A DNA stretch of 64,000 bases. Origin: Pseudomonas nitroreducens. Its GTDB lineage: Bacteria > Pseudomonadota > Gammaproteobacteria > Pseudomonadales > Pseudomonadaceae. Shown here piece after piece: positions 34,580 to 44,425 of the stretch. Position numbers and translations under genes: made by a program. How positions within the stretch are numbered: the first letter of the stretch is position 1; each line of letters begins with the position of its first letter. Location of the stretch: NCBI RefSeq assembly GCF_024170165.1, contig NZ_JALJXP010000019.1:56139-120138 (forward strand). The letters are read 5' to 3'. The notes below the pieces were generated by a model, which ran no database searches, had not been told where the DNA came from, and worked only from the letters and a program-made list of their open reading frames with translations.

Positions 34580-34954
34580 ATGCTTCACCGTCTCCCCCAG
34601 ATCGCCCTGCTCTGCGCCGGCCTTGCCCTCGCCGGCCAGGCCGCGGCCAACAGCAACACCGATGCCGCAGCGATCGGCGCGGTGGTCGGCGCCGTCGTCG
34701 GGGGTGCAGTGGTCGCCGGCTCGCAACCCGCGCCGGCGCCCTATTACGCTCCGCCGCCCCCGGTCGCCTACTACCCGCCGCAACCGGTGTACTACCAGCC
34801 CGCGCCGGTCTATCAACCCGTGTACCAGCCGGTCTATCGCCCGGTGGTCGTGGTACCCGGCCCGCGTTACTACGGGCCGCCCCGCTACTACGGCCCACCA
34901 CGCTATTACGGCCCCGGCTACTACGGCCCGCCGGGACACTATCGTCACTGGTAG
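34580..34954 (+). CDS. Exported Pro/Tyr-rich repeat protein
   Basis: Protein of 124 residues. A signal peptide (MLHRLPQIALLCAGLALAGQAAA) leads to a glycine-alanine hydrophobic stretch (AAAIGAVVGAVVGGAVVAG), then a low-complexity tail of PPPP, YQPVYQPVY and repeated RYYGPP units. The ribosome site CAGGAGG is strong. Such proteins are common in pseudomonads near the envelope. The Gly-rich stretch could insert in a membrane. Specific function unknown. Confidence 0.75.
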   Translation: MLHRLPQIALLCAGLALAGQAAANSNTDAAAIGAVVGAVVGGAVVAGSQPAPAPYYAPPPPVAYYPPQPVYYQPAPVYQPVYQPVYRPVVVVPGPRYYGPPRYYGPPRYYGPGYYGPPGHYRHW

Positions 34955-34968
34955 TGGCTGATACAGAC

Positions 34969-34998
34969 AAAAGACCCCGCTTCCCGGCGGGGTCTTTT
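34969..34998. terminator. Bidirectional terminator
   Basis: AAAAGACCCCGC-N6-GCGGGGTCTTTT between convergent genes, a strong symmetric stem. Confidence 0.88.
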
Positions 34999-35001
34999 CA
35001 T

Positions 35002-35874
35002 TCAGGCCGGCAGACGAATGCTTCCGGCCAGTTCCTCGAACAGTGTCACCACTGCGCGCAGCGCCCGGCAGTCCGGGCGGGTCAGCAGCCAGAGATGGAT
35101 GCTGCAGCCGGGCAGCTCCGGCTCCAGCACCTGCAGCCCATCGTCCGGGCGCAGCAGGAAAGCCGGCAGCGCGGCCAGCCCAAGCCCGGCGCGGCACAGG
35201 TCGAGCACCGAGAGCATGCTGTTGCAGCGGTAGGCCGGCAGCACCGTCGGGAAGGCCTGGCGGCGCCAGGCGACGCTGGAGTGATCGGGCAGGAAGTCGT
35301 CCGGGGCGATCCAGCTCATGTCCTGCCAGGGGCGCTCGCCCTGCTCGGCCAGATAGTCGCGGTGGGCACAGAGGACGTAGTGCACCTCGCCCAGCTTGCG
35401 TCCGACCAGATGCTCCGGCGGCGCATTGGTCAGGCGCAGGGCGATGTCGGCGTCGCGGCGGCTGAGGTTGGCGAAGGCGTTGGAGGTGGTCAGCTCCAGG
35501 TTCAGCGCCGGGTAGCGCTTCATGAAACGCGCCAGGGCCGGCAGCAGCAGGCCTTGCAGCACGGTGTCGGAACAGGTCAGGCGCACGGTGCCGCTGAGCA
35601 CGTCGTGGCCCTGCTCAAGCCCCAGGCGCGCCGCTTCCAGCGCCTGTTCGGCCAGCTCCGCCTGGGTCGCCAGTTGCTGTGCGGTGGCCGTGGCCAGGTA
35701 GCCGTTGCGGCCCTTCTCGAACAGCGCGGTGCCCAGCGCCTTCTCCAGCCGGCGCACGGCGCGGAACACGGTGGAGACGTCTACCTCGAGCAACTCCGCA
35801 GCACGGGCAAGGCTGCCACCCCGCACCAGCGCCAGCACCAGGGCCAGATCGGCGTATTCCAGACGGTATTGCAT
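35002..35874 (-). CDS. LysR-family transcriptional regulator
   Basis: Regulator of 290 residues. The DNA-binding domain is YRLEYADLALVLALVRGGSLARAAELLEVDVSTVFRAVRRLEKALGTALFEKGRNGYLATA. Effector part from about 90 (GTVRLTCSDTVLQGLLLPAL). Start ATG 35874 begins just before the domain. It is divergent from the PyrG-like amidotransferase and ABM genes and likely regulates them. Confidence 0.86.
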   Translation of the reverse strand: MQYRLEYADLALVLALVRGGSLARAAELLEVDVSTVFRAVRRLEKALGTALFEKGRNGYLATATAQQLATQAELAEQALEAARLGLEQGHDVLSGTVRLTCSDTVLQGLLLPALARFMKRYPALNLELTTSNAFANLSRRDADIALRLTNAPPEHLVGRKLGEVHYVLCAHRDYLAEQGERPWQDMSWIAPDDFLPDHSSVAWRRQAFPTVLPAYRCNSMLSVLDLCRAGLGLAALPAFLLRPDDGLQVLEPELPGCSIHLWLLTRPDCRALRAVVTLFEELAGSIRLPA

Positions 35875-35887
35875 CGACGCACTCCAA

Positions 35888-35925
35888 GGTTGCGCAACCG
35901 CCCATTTTCGATTGCACCTGCGCAA
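35888..35925. promoter_or_regulatory. Two TTGC...GCAA dyads in a divergent promoter
   Basis: GGTTGCGCAACC (35888-35899, perfect 12-bp palindrome) and TTGCACCTGCGCAA (35912-35925), centres 25 bases apart, between the LysR and PyrG-like genes. Two related dyads about two and a half helical turns apart suit LysR recognition and activation sites. Confidence 0.5.
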
Positions 35926-35982
35926 CTATAAATTGCCGCCCATGGGCCCGCCAATGGGCCACGACGCCAGGGGGAACACAGG

Positions 35983-36741
35983 ATGGGAAAACGTCGTAAA
36001 GCACTGCGCATCGGCCTGATCGGCGACCGCGACAGCCGCGTCACCGCCCACTGGGCGATTCCCCTGGCCCTGCAGCAATCGCTGCTGCCGCATTCGGGCA
36101 CCTTGCGCGTGGACTGGCTGGACACCCCGCGCCTCGCCCAGGGCCTGGATCTGGAGCCCTACTCCGGCTTCTGGGCCATCCCCGGCAGCCCTTACCTCGA
36201 CACCGAAGGCGCCTTGCGGGCGATCACCTTTGCCCGCGAAAAACAGGTGCCCTTCCTCGGTACCTGCGGTGGCTTCCAGCACGCCCTGCTGGAGCGCGCC
36301 CACAACGTCCTCGGCTGGAGCGACGCGGCCCACGCCGAGATGGACCCGGAAGCGGCCCGACCGGTGGTCCACGCCCTGCCCTGTTCACTGGTGGAGGTCA
36401 GCGAAACCATCCGTCTCGGCGCCGGCACGCAGCTGGCGGCGATCTACGGCCTGCCGGAAATCCGCGAGGGCTATCGCTGCAGCTACGGGGTAAACCCGCA
36501 GTTCCAGGACAAGCTGTTCAGCGGCTCGCTGCGCGCCTGTGCCCATGGCGAGGATGGCAGCGTCCGTGCACTGGAAGCGACCGACCATCCGTTCTTCGTC
36601 GCCACCCTGTTCCAGCCCGAGCGCAAGGCCCTGGCCGGCATCGCCGTGCCGCTGGCCGAAGCGTTCCTGTCCGCCGCTTTCCGCCACCAATCCAACAGAG
36701 AATCCAGCCGAGCAACCATCCAGGCAGGGAGCCCCGCATGA
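35983..36741 (+). CDS. CTP-synthase C-terminal-like amidotransferase protein
   Basis: Stand-alone class I glutamine amidotransferase-fold protein of 252 residues, resembling only the C-terminal half of CTP synthase (PyrG). The nucleophile elbow GTCGGFQHALLE is present (Cys95). The end segment is DHPFFVATLFQPERKALAG; here the catalytic histidine expected before Pro-Glu is Gln (Gln211), which would break the Cys-His-Glu triad. No synthetase half is present. The family is known from annotation as CTP synthase C-terminal region-related protein. Its stop overlaps the next gene by 4 bp, so it forms an operon with the ABM-fold protein. Function unknown. Confidence 0.78.
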   Translation: MGKRRKALRIGLIGDRDSRVTAHWAIPLALQQSLLPHSGTLRVDWLDTPRLAQGLDLEPYSGFWAIPGSPYLDTEGALRAITFAREKQVPFLGTCGGFQHALLERAHNVLGWSDAAHAEMDPEAARPVVHALPCSLVEVSETIRLGAGTQLAAIYGLPEIREGYRCSYGVNPQFQDKLFSGSLRACAHGEDGSVRALEATDHPFFVATLFQPERKALAGIAVPLAEAFLSAAFRHQSNRESSRATIQAGSPA

Positions 36742-37061
36742 TCGCCAGCACACCGCAACCGCCCTACTACGCCGTGACCTTCACCTCCTACCGCAGCGAG
36801 CTGGACGAAGGCTACGGCGCCACCGCCGAACGCATGCTGGAACTGGCCGCGCAACAGGATGGCTTCCTCGGCGTCGAGTCGGCCCGTGGCGCTGACGGTC
36901 TGGGCATCACCGTGTCCTACTGGCGCGACGAAGCCGCCATCCGCCAGTGGAAGCAGCAGGCCGAACACCGCATGGCCCAGCAGGCCGGCCGCCGCGACTG
37001 GTACAGCGCGTTCCGCGTGCGCATCAGCCGCGTCGAGCGCGACTACGGATTCGAACGCTGA
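36738..37061 (+). CDS. ABM-fold (antibiotic biosynthesis monooxygenase-like) protein
   Basis: Protein of 107 residues of the dimeric alpha/beta-barrel ABM fold. The strand YYAVTFTSYRSE, the helix ATAERMLELAAQQDGFLGVESARG, and the stretch ISVSYWRDEAAIRQWKQQAEHRMAQ (present here as ITVSYWRDE...) are typical. Members include small monooxygenases and heme or quinone-handling proteins. It is coupled to the PyrG-like gene by an ATGA overlap. Activity unknown. Confidence 0.78.
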   Translation: MIASTPQPPYYAVTFTSYRSELDEGYGATAERMLELAAQQDGFLGVESARGADGLGITVSYWRDEAAIRQWKQQAEHRMAQQAGRRDWYSAFRVRISRVERDYGFER

Positions 37062-37153
37062 GCGACCCCTTCTGGCCCAGACACGACATGCCGGGTTCGA
37101 TGCCCGGCGCACATCGTCTAGGCTGGTCCCCATTGAGCACGGGGGACCGACGC

Positions 37154-37615
37154 ATGCACCGACAAGCCAGTGAACTGCAGGCCGCCTACCTGGGCGAAGT
37201 CCGCGGTGAAAACTTCTTCCTCGGCCTGGCCGAGCAACTGCCGGAGGGGGCCTCCTCGATGCTCCTGCTGGCGCGACTGGAACGCCAGACCGGCCTGCGC
37301 ATGGCGCGGCTGCTGCAACGCCATGGCCTGCCGCTGGGTGACACCGCGCACGCCGCTGCCCAGGGCCGCCAGCGCGCCGCCGACTGGCTCGGGCTCGACT
37401 GGCCGCAGACCCTGGAAAAACTCGAAGTGCTGGTGGAACCCTATGTCCGGCGCTACGACAGCCTGGCCATCGAGGGCGACGACGATGACCGCGATATCCT
37501 CGACGATCTCGCCGAGCACGAACACGCCCTGCTGGACTTCACCCGCCTCGCCCGCGAGGGCCAGCTGAACGCGGCGAAGGCCACCATCAGCCGCCTGCTG
37601 GCCGTGACGGCCTGA
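37154..37615 (+). CDS. All-helical protein, unknown (ferritin-like shape)
   Basis: Cytoplasmic protein of 153 residues, predicted all-alpha. It has an acidic [23 protein letters not shown] segment containing E-x-x-H-E-like groups and an early [16 protein letters not shown]. These resemble di-metal helical bundles, but I do not recognise a named family. The GGGGGACC leader precedes ATG 37154. It lies downstream of the ABM gene with a 92-base gap and upstream of the VOC gene by 20 bases. Confidence 0.55.
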   Translation: MHRQASELQAAYLGEVRGENFFLGLAEQLPEGASSMLLLARLERQTGLRMARLLQRHGLPLGDTAHAAAQGRQRAADWLGLDWPQTLEKLEVLVEPYVRRYDSLAIEGDDDDRDILDDLAEHEHALLDFTRLAREGQLNAAKATISRLLAVTA

Positions 37616-37635
37616 ACCTGACAGGGAGTACGTCC

Positions 37636-38061
37636 ATGGCGCTATCACCTTTCCACCTGGCCATTCCGGTCCACGACCTCGCCCTGGCCCGGCGTTTCTA
37701 CGGCGAGGTGTTCGGCCTCGCCGAAGGGCGCAGCAGCGCCCAATGGGTGGACTTCGACTTCTTCGGCCACCAGCTGGTGATCCACGAGCACCCACGCACC
37801 GCCAGCCAGGAGGCGGCGCACACCAACGCCGTCGATGGGCACGACGTACCGGTACCGCATTTCGGCGTGGTGCTGCCGTGGGACGACTGGGAGCGGCTGG
37901 CGCAAAGGCTGCGCGCGCGTGGCACACGGTTCGTCATCGAACCCCATGTGCGCTTCCAGGGCCAGGTGGGCGAACAGGCCACGCTGTTCCTCTTCGACCC
38001 CTGCGGCAACGCCCTGGAGTTCAAGGCTTTCAAGGACATTGGCCAGTTGTTCGCGCGCTGA
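37636..38061 (+). CDS. VOC-fold (glyoxalase/bleomycin-resistance type) protein
   Basis: Protein of 141 residues with two beta-alpha-beta-beta-beta modules: [28 protein letters not shown] (first metal-ligand His) and [23 protein letters not shown], ending [16 protein letters not shown] with the C-terminal Glu ligand. The metal-binding layout points to an enzyme (dioxygenase or lyase) rather than a drug-binding protein. Start ATG 37636 follows GGGAGTACG. The substrate is unknown. Confidence 0.83.
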   Translation: MALSPFHLAIPVHDLALARRFYGEVFGLAEGRSSAQWVDFDFFGHQLVIHEHPRTASQEAAHTNAVDGHDVPVPHFGVVLPWDDWERLAQRLRARGTRFVIEPHVRFQGQVGEQATLFLFDPCGNALEFKAFKDIGQLFAR

Positions 38062-38135
38062 GGGGTGATCGACCCTTCATCGTGGAATACACCTTCAGAT
38101 CTATTAGATATTTCCTACATAGACCTTCACTAGCC

Positions 38136-38158
38136 ATTCCTAGGATGGCGCCCGTCCC
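38136..38158 (+). promoter_or_regulatory. Shared leader motif before the first NlpC/P60 gene
   Basis: ATTCCTAGGATGGCGCCC, 49 bases before the start codon. Nearly the same sequence lies at 38851-38874, 51 bases before the second NlpC/P60 gene. TAGGAT is a fair -10 hexamer, which suggests a shared promoter type. Confidence 0.4.
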
Positions 38159-38184
38159 CAGCGTTCACCCCGAGGTGATCCGAC

Positions 38185-38754
38185 GTGCGCCCACTCTGCT
38201 GGCTTCCTCTTTACCTGCTCTGCACCCTCGGAGCGCCGGCGGCCCTGGCCGATGACTTCGACCCGCCCGACTGGCGGCGCTACGACCGGGCCGCCGTCGA
38301 GCGCAGCGTCCTGCCCGCCAGCGGCTCGGCCGCCCCACCGCCATCAGCCGCTCGTCGAATCCGCAGCCCGGCGCAAACCTCGCGCCTCATCGCGCGCGCC
38401 CACGAGTTGCTCGGCACGCCGTACCGCTGGGGCGGCCAGACCGAGGAAGACGGCTTCGACTGCAGCGGACTGCTGGTCTACCTCTACCAGAGCATCGCCC
38501 ACCGCACACTGCCGCGTACCACCCATTCGATGATCGCCCAGCGCCATAACGTAGTGAGCCGGGACGAACTGCAGCCGGGCGACGCGGTGTTCTTCAACCA
38601 CAACGGCGAAGGCAGCAGCAGCCATGTCGGCCTGTACATCGGCGGCGACCGCTTCATCCACGCCCCCAGCACCGGCAAGCGCATCCGCATCGACTCGCTG
38701 GAAAACGGCTACTGGCGCCGCAGCTTCACTACCGCAAGACGCTTCAGCGGCTGA
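38185..38754 (+). CDS. NlpC/P60 peptidoglycan hydrolase, copy 1
   Basis: Exported cell-wall hydrolase of 189 residues, probably a D-glutamyl-meso-DAP endopeptidase. Signal peptide (MRPLCWLPLYLLCTLGAPAALA, start GTG). The NlpC domain has catalytic Cys93 in DGFDCSGLLVYLY, the His in SSHVGLYIG and a third polar residue in FIHAPSTG. The linker before the domain is basic. It stands in tandem with a second copy 147 bases downstream. Expected site of action is the periplasm or outer membrane. Confidence 0.88.
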   Translation: MRPLCWLPLYLLCTLGAPAALADDFDPPDWRRYDRAAVERSVLPASGSAAPPPSAARRIRSPAQTSRLIARAHELLGTPYRWGGQTEEDGFDCSGLLVYLYQSIAHRTLPRTTHSMIAQRHNVVSRDELQPGDAVFFNHNGEGSSSHVGLYIGGDRFIHAPSTGKRIRIDSLENGYWRRSFTTARRFSG

Positions 38755-38850
38755 TCCGGCAAAAAAACGCAGTCGGGTCACCAGTCCGGCACACATTCGG
38801 AAAACCCCTACAGCGCCTTGCAACTTACCCTCGTTCATCCGACGCAGGAG

Positions 38851-38874
38851 ATTCCTAAGATGGCGCCCCGTTCC
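38851..38874 (+). promoter_or_regulatory. Shared leader motif before the second NlpC/P60 gene
   Basis: ATTCCTAAGATGGCGCCCC, matching the motif at 38136-38158, with TAAGAT as possible -10 box. Confidence 0.45.
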
Positions 38875-38901
38875 ACCACCTGACCACACGATGTAGCCAA
38901 G

Positions 38902-39495
38902 ATGCGTTTCCTTCCCCTGCTGAGCGCGGCCCTGCTGCTCTTTCTGACCGTTCCCCACGCCGAAGCTCGCGAAGCCCAGCGCGCCGCGCCGCACAAGGCC
39001 AGCGCCGGCCTCCCGCATCCGCTCCATGGCAAGCGGGTCAACCGCAATAACGTGCGCCTGCACGGTGACATGAATAGCCCGCTGAAATCGGGCCTGCGCA
39101 AGGCGACGGCTGCCACCAACTCGCGAGTGGTGGCCCGTGCCCACCAACTGATCGGCGTGCCCTACCGCCATGGCGGCACCACCGTGGCCAACGGCTTCGA
39201 CTGCAGCGGCCTGCTGGTTTACCTGTTCCGCACTGAAGCCGGCATGAAGCTGCCGCGCACCACCGGCCAGATGATCGAAAGCGGCAGCCAGCGGATCGGT
39301 CGCGCCGAGCTCAAGCCGGGCGATGCCGTGTTCTTCAACCGCAACGGGCGCGGCAGCATCAGTCACGTGGGGCTGTACATCGGCAACAACCAGTTCATCC
39401 ATGCCCCCAGTTCCGGCGAACGGATCCGCATGGATTCGCTGGACAACAACTACTGGGAACGCAGTTTCACCACCGCTCGTCGCTTCAACGGCTGA
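38902..39495 (+). CDS. NlpC/P60 peptidoglycan hydrolase, copy 2
   Basis: Exported hydrolase of 197 residues, paralogue of the upstream gene. Signal peptide MRFLPLLSAALLLFLTVPHAEA. The basic linker is longer (about residues 24-75). Catalytic Cys101 lies in NGFDCSGLLVYLF, His in ISHVGLYIG, FIHAPSSG after it. The C-termini of the two copies end alike (SFTTARRFSG / SFTTARRFNG). Tandem duplication is evident. Confidence 0.88.
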   Translation: MRFLPLLSAALLLFLTVPHAEAREAQRAAPHKASAGLPHPLHGKRVNRNNVRLHGDMNSPLKSGLRKATAATNSRVVARAHQLIGVPYRHGGTTVANGFDCSGLLVYLFRTEAGMKLPRTTGQMIESGSQRIGRAELKPGDAVFFNRNGRGSISHVGLYIGNNQFIHAPSSGERIRMDSLDNNYWERSFTTARRFNG

Positions 39496-39523
39496 CGCCC
39501 CTTCCCGCTACCGGAACCTGAAG

Positions 39524-39817
39524 ATGCCCAGCCTGCTGGTCGAGATCGTGCGTTACACCGAAGAATGCTTCCCGGGCTGGGCCGAATGCCGCCTGATCGA
39601 TGCCTGCGGGCGCGACTGGCGCTTCCTCAAACCACGCGCCAGCCTGCGCACGGGCAGCGCAGACGACCGCCTCCCGGCCGTCGGCCGGATCGACTGCGAA
39701 GTGCTGGAGCGCCTGGACGGCAGCGCACTGGTGAGCACCGCTCAGCCCCGGGGCATCAGATCGCTGGACGGCGAAAACCGCTTCCACATTCCCCTGAGCG
39801 CCCTGGTCGAAGACTGA
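39524..39817 (+). CDS. Small protein of unknown function
   Basis: Protein of 97 residues starting MPSLLVEIVRYTEECFPGWAECRLIDACGRDWRFLKPR. It looks like a small beta-rich cytoplasmic domain with no export signal. The start at 39524 is the first ATG after the hydrolase stop, and codon use is normal. I do not recognise the family. Confidence 0.55.
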   Translation: MPSLLVEIVRYTEECFPGWAECRLIDACGRDWRFLKPRASLRTGSADDRLPAVGRIDCEVLERLDGSALVSTAQPRGIRSLDGENRFHIPLSALVED

Positions 39818-39836
39818 CTGCGGCAACGACGCGGAT

Positions 39837-41312
39837 TCAGTCCCGCGTCGCCTGTCCTTCCTCGGCGATCTTCGCCGCATCCCAGCCACCGCCCAAGGCA
39901 GCGATCAGCTGCACGCTGGCGGTCAGCCGGCTGCCGGTCAGGGTCAGCAGCGTGCGCTCGTTGGACAGCGCGCTGGTCTGGGTAGTGACCACGTTGCTGT
40001 AGTCGATGGTGCCGGCCTTGTACTGGTTGGTGGTCAGGCGCAGCGCCTCGCGGGCGGAGTCCAGCGCTTCCTGCTGCACGCCGCTTTCCTCTTCCAGCAC
40101 CTTGAGCTGGACCATGTAGTCCTCGACCTCGCGGAAGCTGTCCAGCACGGTCTGCCGGTAGCTGGCCACGGTCTGGTCGTAGCTCGCCTCGGCCTGTTCG
40201 ACCTGGGAGGCGATCAGCCCGCCATCGAACAGGGTCATGGCGAACTGCGGGCCGATGGACCAGTAGCGGTTGGGTGTCTCGATCCAGTTCTGGAAGCTGC
40301 CGCTGCGGTAGCCACCGGCGGCGGTGAGGGTCAGGTCGGGGAACCAGGCGGCCTTGGCCACGCCGATCTTGGCGTTGGCGGAAATCACCTGGCGCTCGGC
40401 GGAGGCCACGTCCGGGCGGCGTTGCAGTATCTCCGAGGGCAGCAGTGCCGGCACGTTCGGCAGGTTAGGCACACCGTCCACGGCGGCCAGGGAGAACTGC
40501 GCCGGCGGCAGACCGACCAGCACGGCAATGGCGTGTTCCAGCTGCGCGCGCTGGTACTTCAGGTCGATGGCCTGGGCCTCGGTGCTTTTCAGCTGGGTAC
40601 GCGCCTGGGCGACATCGGCCTTGGTGACGATGCCGGCGTTGTACTGGTTCTCGGTGAGCTTGAGCGAGCGCTGGTAAGCCGTGATCGTGTCGTTGAGCAG
40701 CTTGATCTGCTGGTCCATCACCCGCAGCTGCAGGTAGTTCTGGGCCAGCTGGGACTGCAGGGAAAGGCGCGAGTTGGCCAGGTCGGCGGCACTGGCGTCC
40801 ATGCTCGCGTTGTCGGCCTCCAGCTGGCGGCGCAGCTTGCCCCACAGGTCCAGCTCCCAGCTCACGCCGAGACTCGCCGAGTAGCTGTTGCTGATCGAGC
40901 TGCTGCTTCCGCCGCTGGCCACCGTGGAGCCGTCGGGCAAGCGCACGCTGCCGCCGCTGCCGGTGCCTTGCCCGGAGCGGGTCTTGCCGGCGTCGGCGGT
41001 GATGCTGGGGAAGAACGAGGAGCGCGCGCCCTTGGCCAGCGCCTGGGCCTGGCGGTAGGACGCCAGCGACTGCGCCAGGGTCTGGTTGGCCGCCACCAGG
41101 CGGGTCTGCAGGTCATTCAGCGTGGCATCGCCGTACAGTTCCCACCAGGCGCCTTGGTTGAAGCCATCCTGCGGCTTCGCCAGTTGCCAGCCCTCGCCCT
41201 CCTTGAAGCTGGCGGGCACCGTCAGCTCGGGGCGCTGGTAGTCCGGGCCGATGGCGCAACCGGCCAGGGCCACGGCCAGCGCCAAGGGGAGAAGTGAACG
41301 GGAACGGATCAT
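39837..41312 (-). CDS. opmB: OpmB, outer-membrane channel of the MuxABC pump
   Basis: TolC/OprM-family lipoprotein of 491 residues: signal with lipobox LAGC (Cys19) followed by [10 protein letters not shown]. The repeated coiled segments ([26 protein letters not shown] and [37 protein letters not shown]) form the periplasmic barrel. It is last in muxA-muxB-muxC-opmB. The start overlaps the muxC stop (ATGA). In P. aeruginosa the pump affects resistance to novobiocin, aztreonam and macrolides. Confidence 0.92.
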   Translation of the reverse strand: MIRSRSLLPLALAVALAGCAIGPDYQRPELTVPASFKEGEGWQLAKPQDGFNQGAWWELYGDATLNDLQTRLVAANQTLAQSLASYRQAQALAKGARSSFFPSITADAGKTRSGQGTGSGGSVRLPDGSTVASGGSSSSISNSYSASLGVSWELDLWGKLRRQLEADNASMDASAADLANSRLSLQSQLAQNYLQLRVMDQQIKLLNDTITAYQRSLKLTENQYNAGIVTKADVAQARTQLKSTEAQAIDLKYQRAQLEHAIAVLVGLPPAQFSLAAVDGVPNLPNVPALLPSEILQRRPDVASAERQVISANAKIGVAKAAWFPDLTLTAAGGYRSGSFQNWIETPNRYWSIGPQFAMTLFDGGLIASQVEQAEASYDQTVASYRQTVLDSFREVEDYMVQLKVLEEESGVQQEALDSAREALRLTTNQYKAGTIDYSNVVTTQTSALSNERTLLTLTGSRLTASVQLIAALGGGWDAAKIAEEGQATRD

Positions 41313-44300
41313 ACGGGTGTCTCCAGGGCGCCATCAGTGCGCACGCCGCGCTTCTTGTTGACCCAATGGCGCAGGCGGTCGAGGTAGAGGTAGACGACGG
41401 GGGTGGTGTACAGGGTCAGCAACTGGCTGCCGATCAGCCCGCCGACGATGGTCATGCCCAGCGGACGACGCAGCGCGGCATCGCCGCCGATGCCGAAGAT
41501 CAGCGGCAACGCACCGAGAATCGCGGCCAGGGTAGTCATCATGATCGGCCGGAAGCGCTTCATGCACGCCTCAAGGATCGCCTCACGCGGTGACAGTCCC
41601 AGAGTGCGCTCTGCGTCCAGGGCGAAGTCGATCATCATGATGGCGTTCTTCTTCACGATGCCGATGAGCAGGATCACCCCGATCAGCGCGATCAGCGACA
41701 GCTCGGTGCGGAACAGCATCAGCGTGAGCAGCGCGCCGACGCCCGCCGAGGGCAGCGTCGAGAGGATGGTCAGCGGATGCACATAGCTCTCGTAGAGGAT
41801 GCCCAGCACGATGTACACCGAGATCAGCGCCAGCAGGATCAGCCAGGGCATGTCGTTCTGCGTGTCCTGCACCGCGCCGGCGTTGCCTTCGAAGGTGGCC
41901 TGGATTTCCATCGGCAGGTGGATCGGCTCCACCGCGGCCAGGATCGCGTCGCGGGCCGGGCCGATCTGCGCACCCTGGGCCAGGTTGAAGGAGAAGGTGG
42001 TGGCGGCGAACTGGCCCTGGTGGTTGACCTCCAGCGGCGCGCGGCTCGGCTCGATGTGGGTGAAGGCCGAGAGTGGAATGCGCTGCCCTTCGCTGTTGAT
42101 CACGTAGACCTGACGCAGCTCCTCGGGGGTTTCCTGGTACGGCTGGGCGACTTCCATCACCACGTGGTACTGGTTCAGCGGGTTGAAGATGGTCGAGACC
42201 TGGCGCTGGCCGTAGGAGTTGTTCAGCACCGCGTCCACCTCGGCGACGTTCACTCCCAGGCTCGCCGCGCGGTCGCGGTCGATCACCAGGCGGCTCTGCA
42301 CGCCCTTGTCCTGGGCATCGCTGTTCACGTCGACGATCTGCGGCACCTTGTTCATCGCCGCCTCGACCTTCGGCGCCCATTCGCGCAACAGGTTGAGGTC
42401 ATCGCTGCGCAGGGTGAAGTCGTACTGCGCATTGCCCTGGCGGCCACCGATGCGCACGTCCTGGCCGGCGACCAGGAACAGGTTGGCGCCGGGGACCTGC
42501 GCCAGCTTCTTGCGCAGGCGGTTGACGATGGTTTCGGCGGAGTCGCGCTCGGTGATGTCCTTCAGGGTGACGAAGAAGGAGCCGGTGTTGCTCGACTGCC
42601 ACTTGCCGCCGCCGACGAAGCCCACCACGTTCTCCACGCCGGGGTCCTCGGAGAGGATCTTGCGGAACTGCGCCATCTTCTTGTCCAGCGCCTGGAACGA
42701 GATGCTCTGGTCGGCCACCGCGAAGCCGCGCAGGCGCCCGGAATCCTGCTGCGGCAGGAAGCCCTTGGGCACCACCACGAACAGGTAGAGGTTCAGCGCG
42801 ATACAGCCGAGCATGATCATCACCATCAGCCGCGAATGCTCCAGCGCCCAGCTCAGGCTGGCGCGGTAGCGCTGCATGAAGGCGACGAAGTAGCGGTTGC
42901 TCTGGCGCTCCACCGAGGCCTTCTTCGGTCCGCGCTCCACCGGCTTGAGCAGGCGTGCGCAGAGCATCGGCGTCAGTGTCAGCGAGACCACCAGCGAGAC
43001 CAGGATGGCCGCCGCCAGGGTCACCGAGAATTCGCGGAACAGCCGCCCGGTGATGCCGCCCATCAACAGCAGCGGAATGAACACCGCCACCAGCGACAGG
43101 GTCATCGACAGCACGGTGAAACTTACTTCCCGCGCACCGCGGATCGCCGCCTGGATCGGCGGGTCGCCCTCCTCGATGCGCCGGGCGATGTTCTCCACCA
43201 CGACGATGGCGTCGTCCACCACGAAGCCGGTGGCGATGATCAGCGCCATCAGCGACAGGTTGTTCAGCGAGAAGCCGCACAGGTACATGATCGCGAAGGT
43301 GCCCACCAGCGACACCGGCACCGCCAGGCTGGGGATCAGCGTGGCGCGACCGTTGCGCAGAAACAGGTAGACCACCAGGATCACCAGGATCACCGAGATG
43401 ATCAGGGTCAGCTCGGCTTCTTCCAGCGAGGAGCGGATCGACGGGCTGCGGTCGTCCATCACCGACAGCTTCACCTGCGGGCCGAGCACGTCCTGGATGA
43501 TCGGCAGCTGCTCGTGGATGGCGTCGGTGGCCTCGATGATGTTCGCGCCAGGCTGACGGGTGATGATCAGCAGCACTGCCGGCAGGTCGTCGGAGAAGCC
43601 GGCGTTGCGGGTGTCTTCCACCGAGTCGGTGACCTTGGCCACGTCGCGCAGGCGTACCGCCGCACCGGTGTCGGCGTTGTAGTGGACGATCAGCGGGGCG
43701 TACTCGCTGGCCTTGCGCAACTGGTCGTTGGAGTCCACCTGCCAGTGCCGCTCGCCGAACTCCAGCGAGCCCTTGGGCCCGTCGGCGTTGGTGTTGTTGA
43801 TGGCGTTGCGCACCGTGTCCAGGGAGATGCCGTAGTGGCTGAGCTGGTCCGGATTCACATCGACGCGCACCGCCGGCAGCGACGAGCCGCCGATGCTCAC
43901 CTGCCCCACCCCTTTCACCTGCGCCAGCTTGGGCGAGACGATGGTCGAGGCCAGGTCGTACATCTGCCCGCGGGTATAGGTATCCGAGGTCAGGGTGAGG
44001 ATCATGATCGGCATGTCCGACGGATTCGCCTTGCGGTACGTCGGGTTGTTCGGCATTCCCGAGGGCAGCAGGCTCATGGCCGCGTTGATCGCCGACTGCA
44101 CCTCGCGTGCGGCGCCATCGATGTCCTTGGACAGGTCGAACTGGATGATGATGGTGGTGTTGCCCAGGGAGCTGCTGGAGGTCATGTCGGTGACCCCGGC
44201 GATGCGCCCCAGCGAGCGCTCCAGCGGCGTCGCCACCGTGGAGGCCATGGTTTCCGGACTGGCGCCGGGCAAGGATGCCTGCACCAGGATGGTCGGGAAG

Positions 44301-44425
44301 TCGACGTTGGGCAGCGGCGCCACCGGCAGCAGGCTGAACGAGAGGATGCCGGCGAGCATCAGCGCCAGGGTCAGCAGGCTGGTGGCGACCGGGCGCAGGA
44401 TGAACAGGCGCGATAAGCCGCCCAT
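41309..44425 (-). CDS. muxC: MuxC, RND efflux pump subunit
   Basis: RND transporter of 1038 residues, MdtC type. It opens [24 protein letters not shown]. Proton-relay motif [21 protein letters not shown] lies in TM4. The second periplasmic loop and C-terminal helices ([22 protein letters not shown] and the [20 protein letters not shown] end) are complete. It works as a heterotrimer with MuxB, the property of this two-RND subgroup. Start overlaps the muxB stop by one base (TGATG). Confidence 0.92.
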   Translation of the reverse strand: MGGLSRLFILRPVATSLLTLALMLAGILSFSLLPVAPLPNVDFPTILVQASLPGASPETMASTVATPLERSLGRIAGVTDMTSSSSLGNTTIIIQFDLSKDIDGAAREVQSAINAAMSLLPSGMPNNPTYRKANPSDMPIMILTLTSDTYTRGQMYDLASTIVSPKLAQVKGVGQVSIGGSSLPAVRVDVNPDQLSHYGISLDTVRNAINNTNADGPKGSLEFGERHWQVDSNDQLRKASEYAPLIVHYNADTGAAVRLRDVAKVTDSVEDTRNAGFSDDLPAVLLIITRQPGANIIEATDAIHEQLPIIQDVLGPQVKLSVMDDRSPSIRSSLEEAELTLIISVILVILVVYLFLRNGRATLIPSLAVPVSLVGTFAIMYLCGFSLNNLSLMALIIATGFVVDDAIVVVENIARRIEEGDPPIQAAIRGAREVSFTVLSMTLSLVAVFIPLLLMGGITGRLFREFSVTLAAAILVSLVVSLTLTPMLCARLLKPVERGPKKASVERQSNRYFVAFMQRYRASLSWALEHSRLMVMIMLGCIALNLYLFVVVPKGFLPQQDSGRLRGFAVADQSISFQALDKKMAQFRKILSEDPGVENVVGFVGGGKWQSSNTGSFFVTLKDITERDSAETIVNRLRKKLAQVPGANLFLVAGQDVRIGGRQGNAQYDFTLRSDDLNLLREWAPKVEAAMNKVPQIVDVNSDAQDKGVQSRLVIDRDRAASLGVNVAEVDAVLNNSYGQRQVSTIFNPLNQYHVVMEVAQPYQETPEELRQVYVINSEGQRIPLSAFTHIEPSRAPLEVNHQGQFAATTFSFNLAQGAQIGPARDAILAAVEPIHLPMEIQATFEGNAGAVQDTQNDMPWLILLALISVYIVLGILYESYVHPLTILSTLPSAGVGALLTLMLFRTELSLIALIGVILLIGIVKKNAIMMIDFALDAERTLGLSPREAILEACMKRFRPIMMTTLAAILGALPLIFGIGGDAALRRPLGMTIVGGLIGSQLLTLYTTPVVYLYLDRLRHWVNKKRGVRTDGALETPV

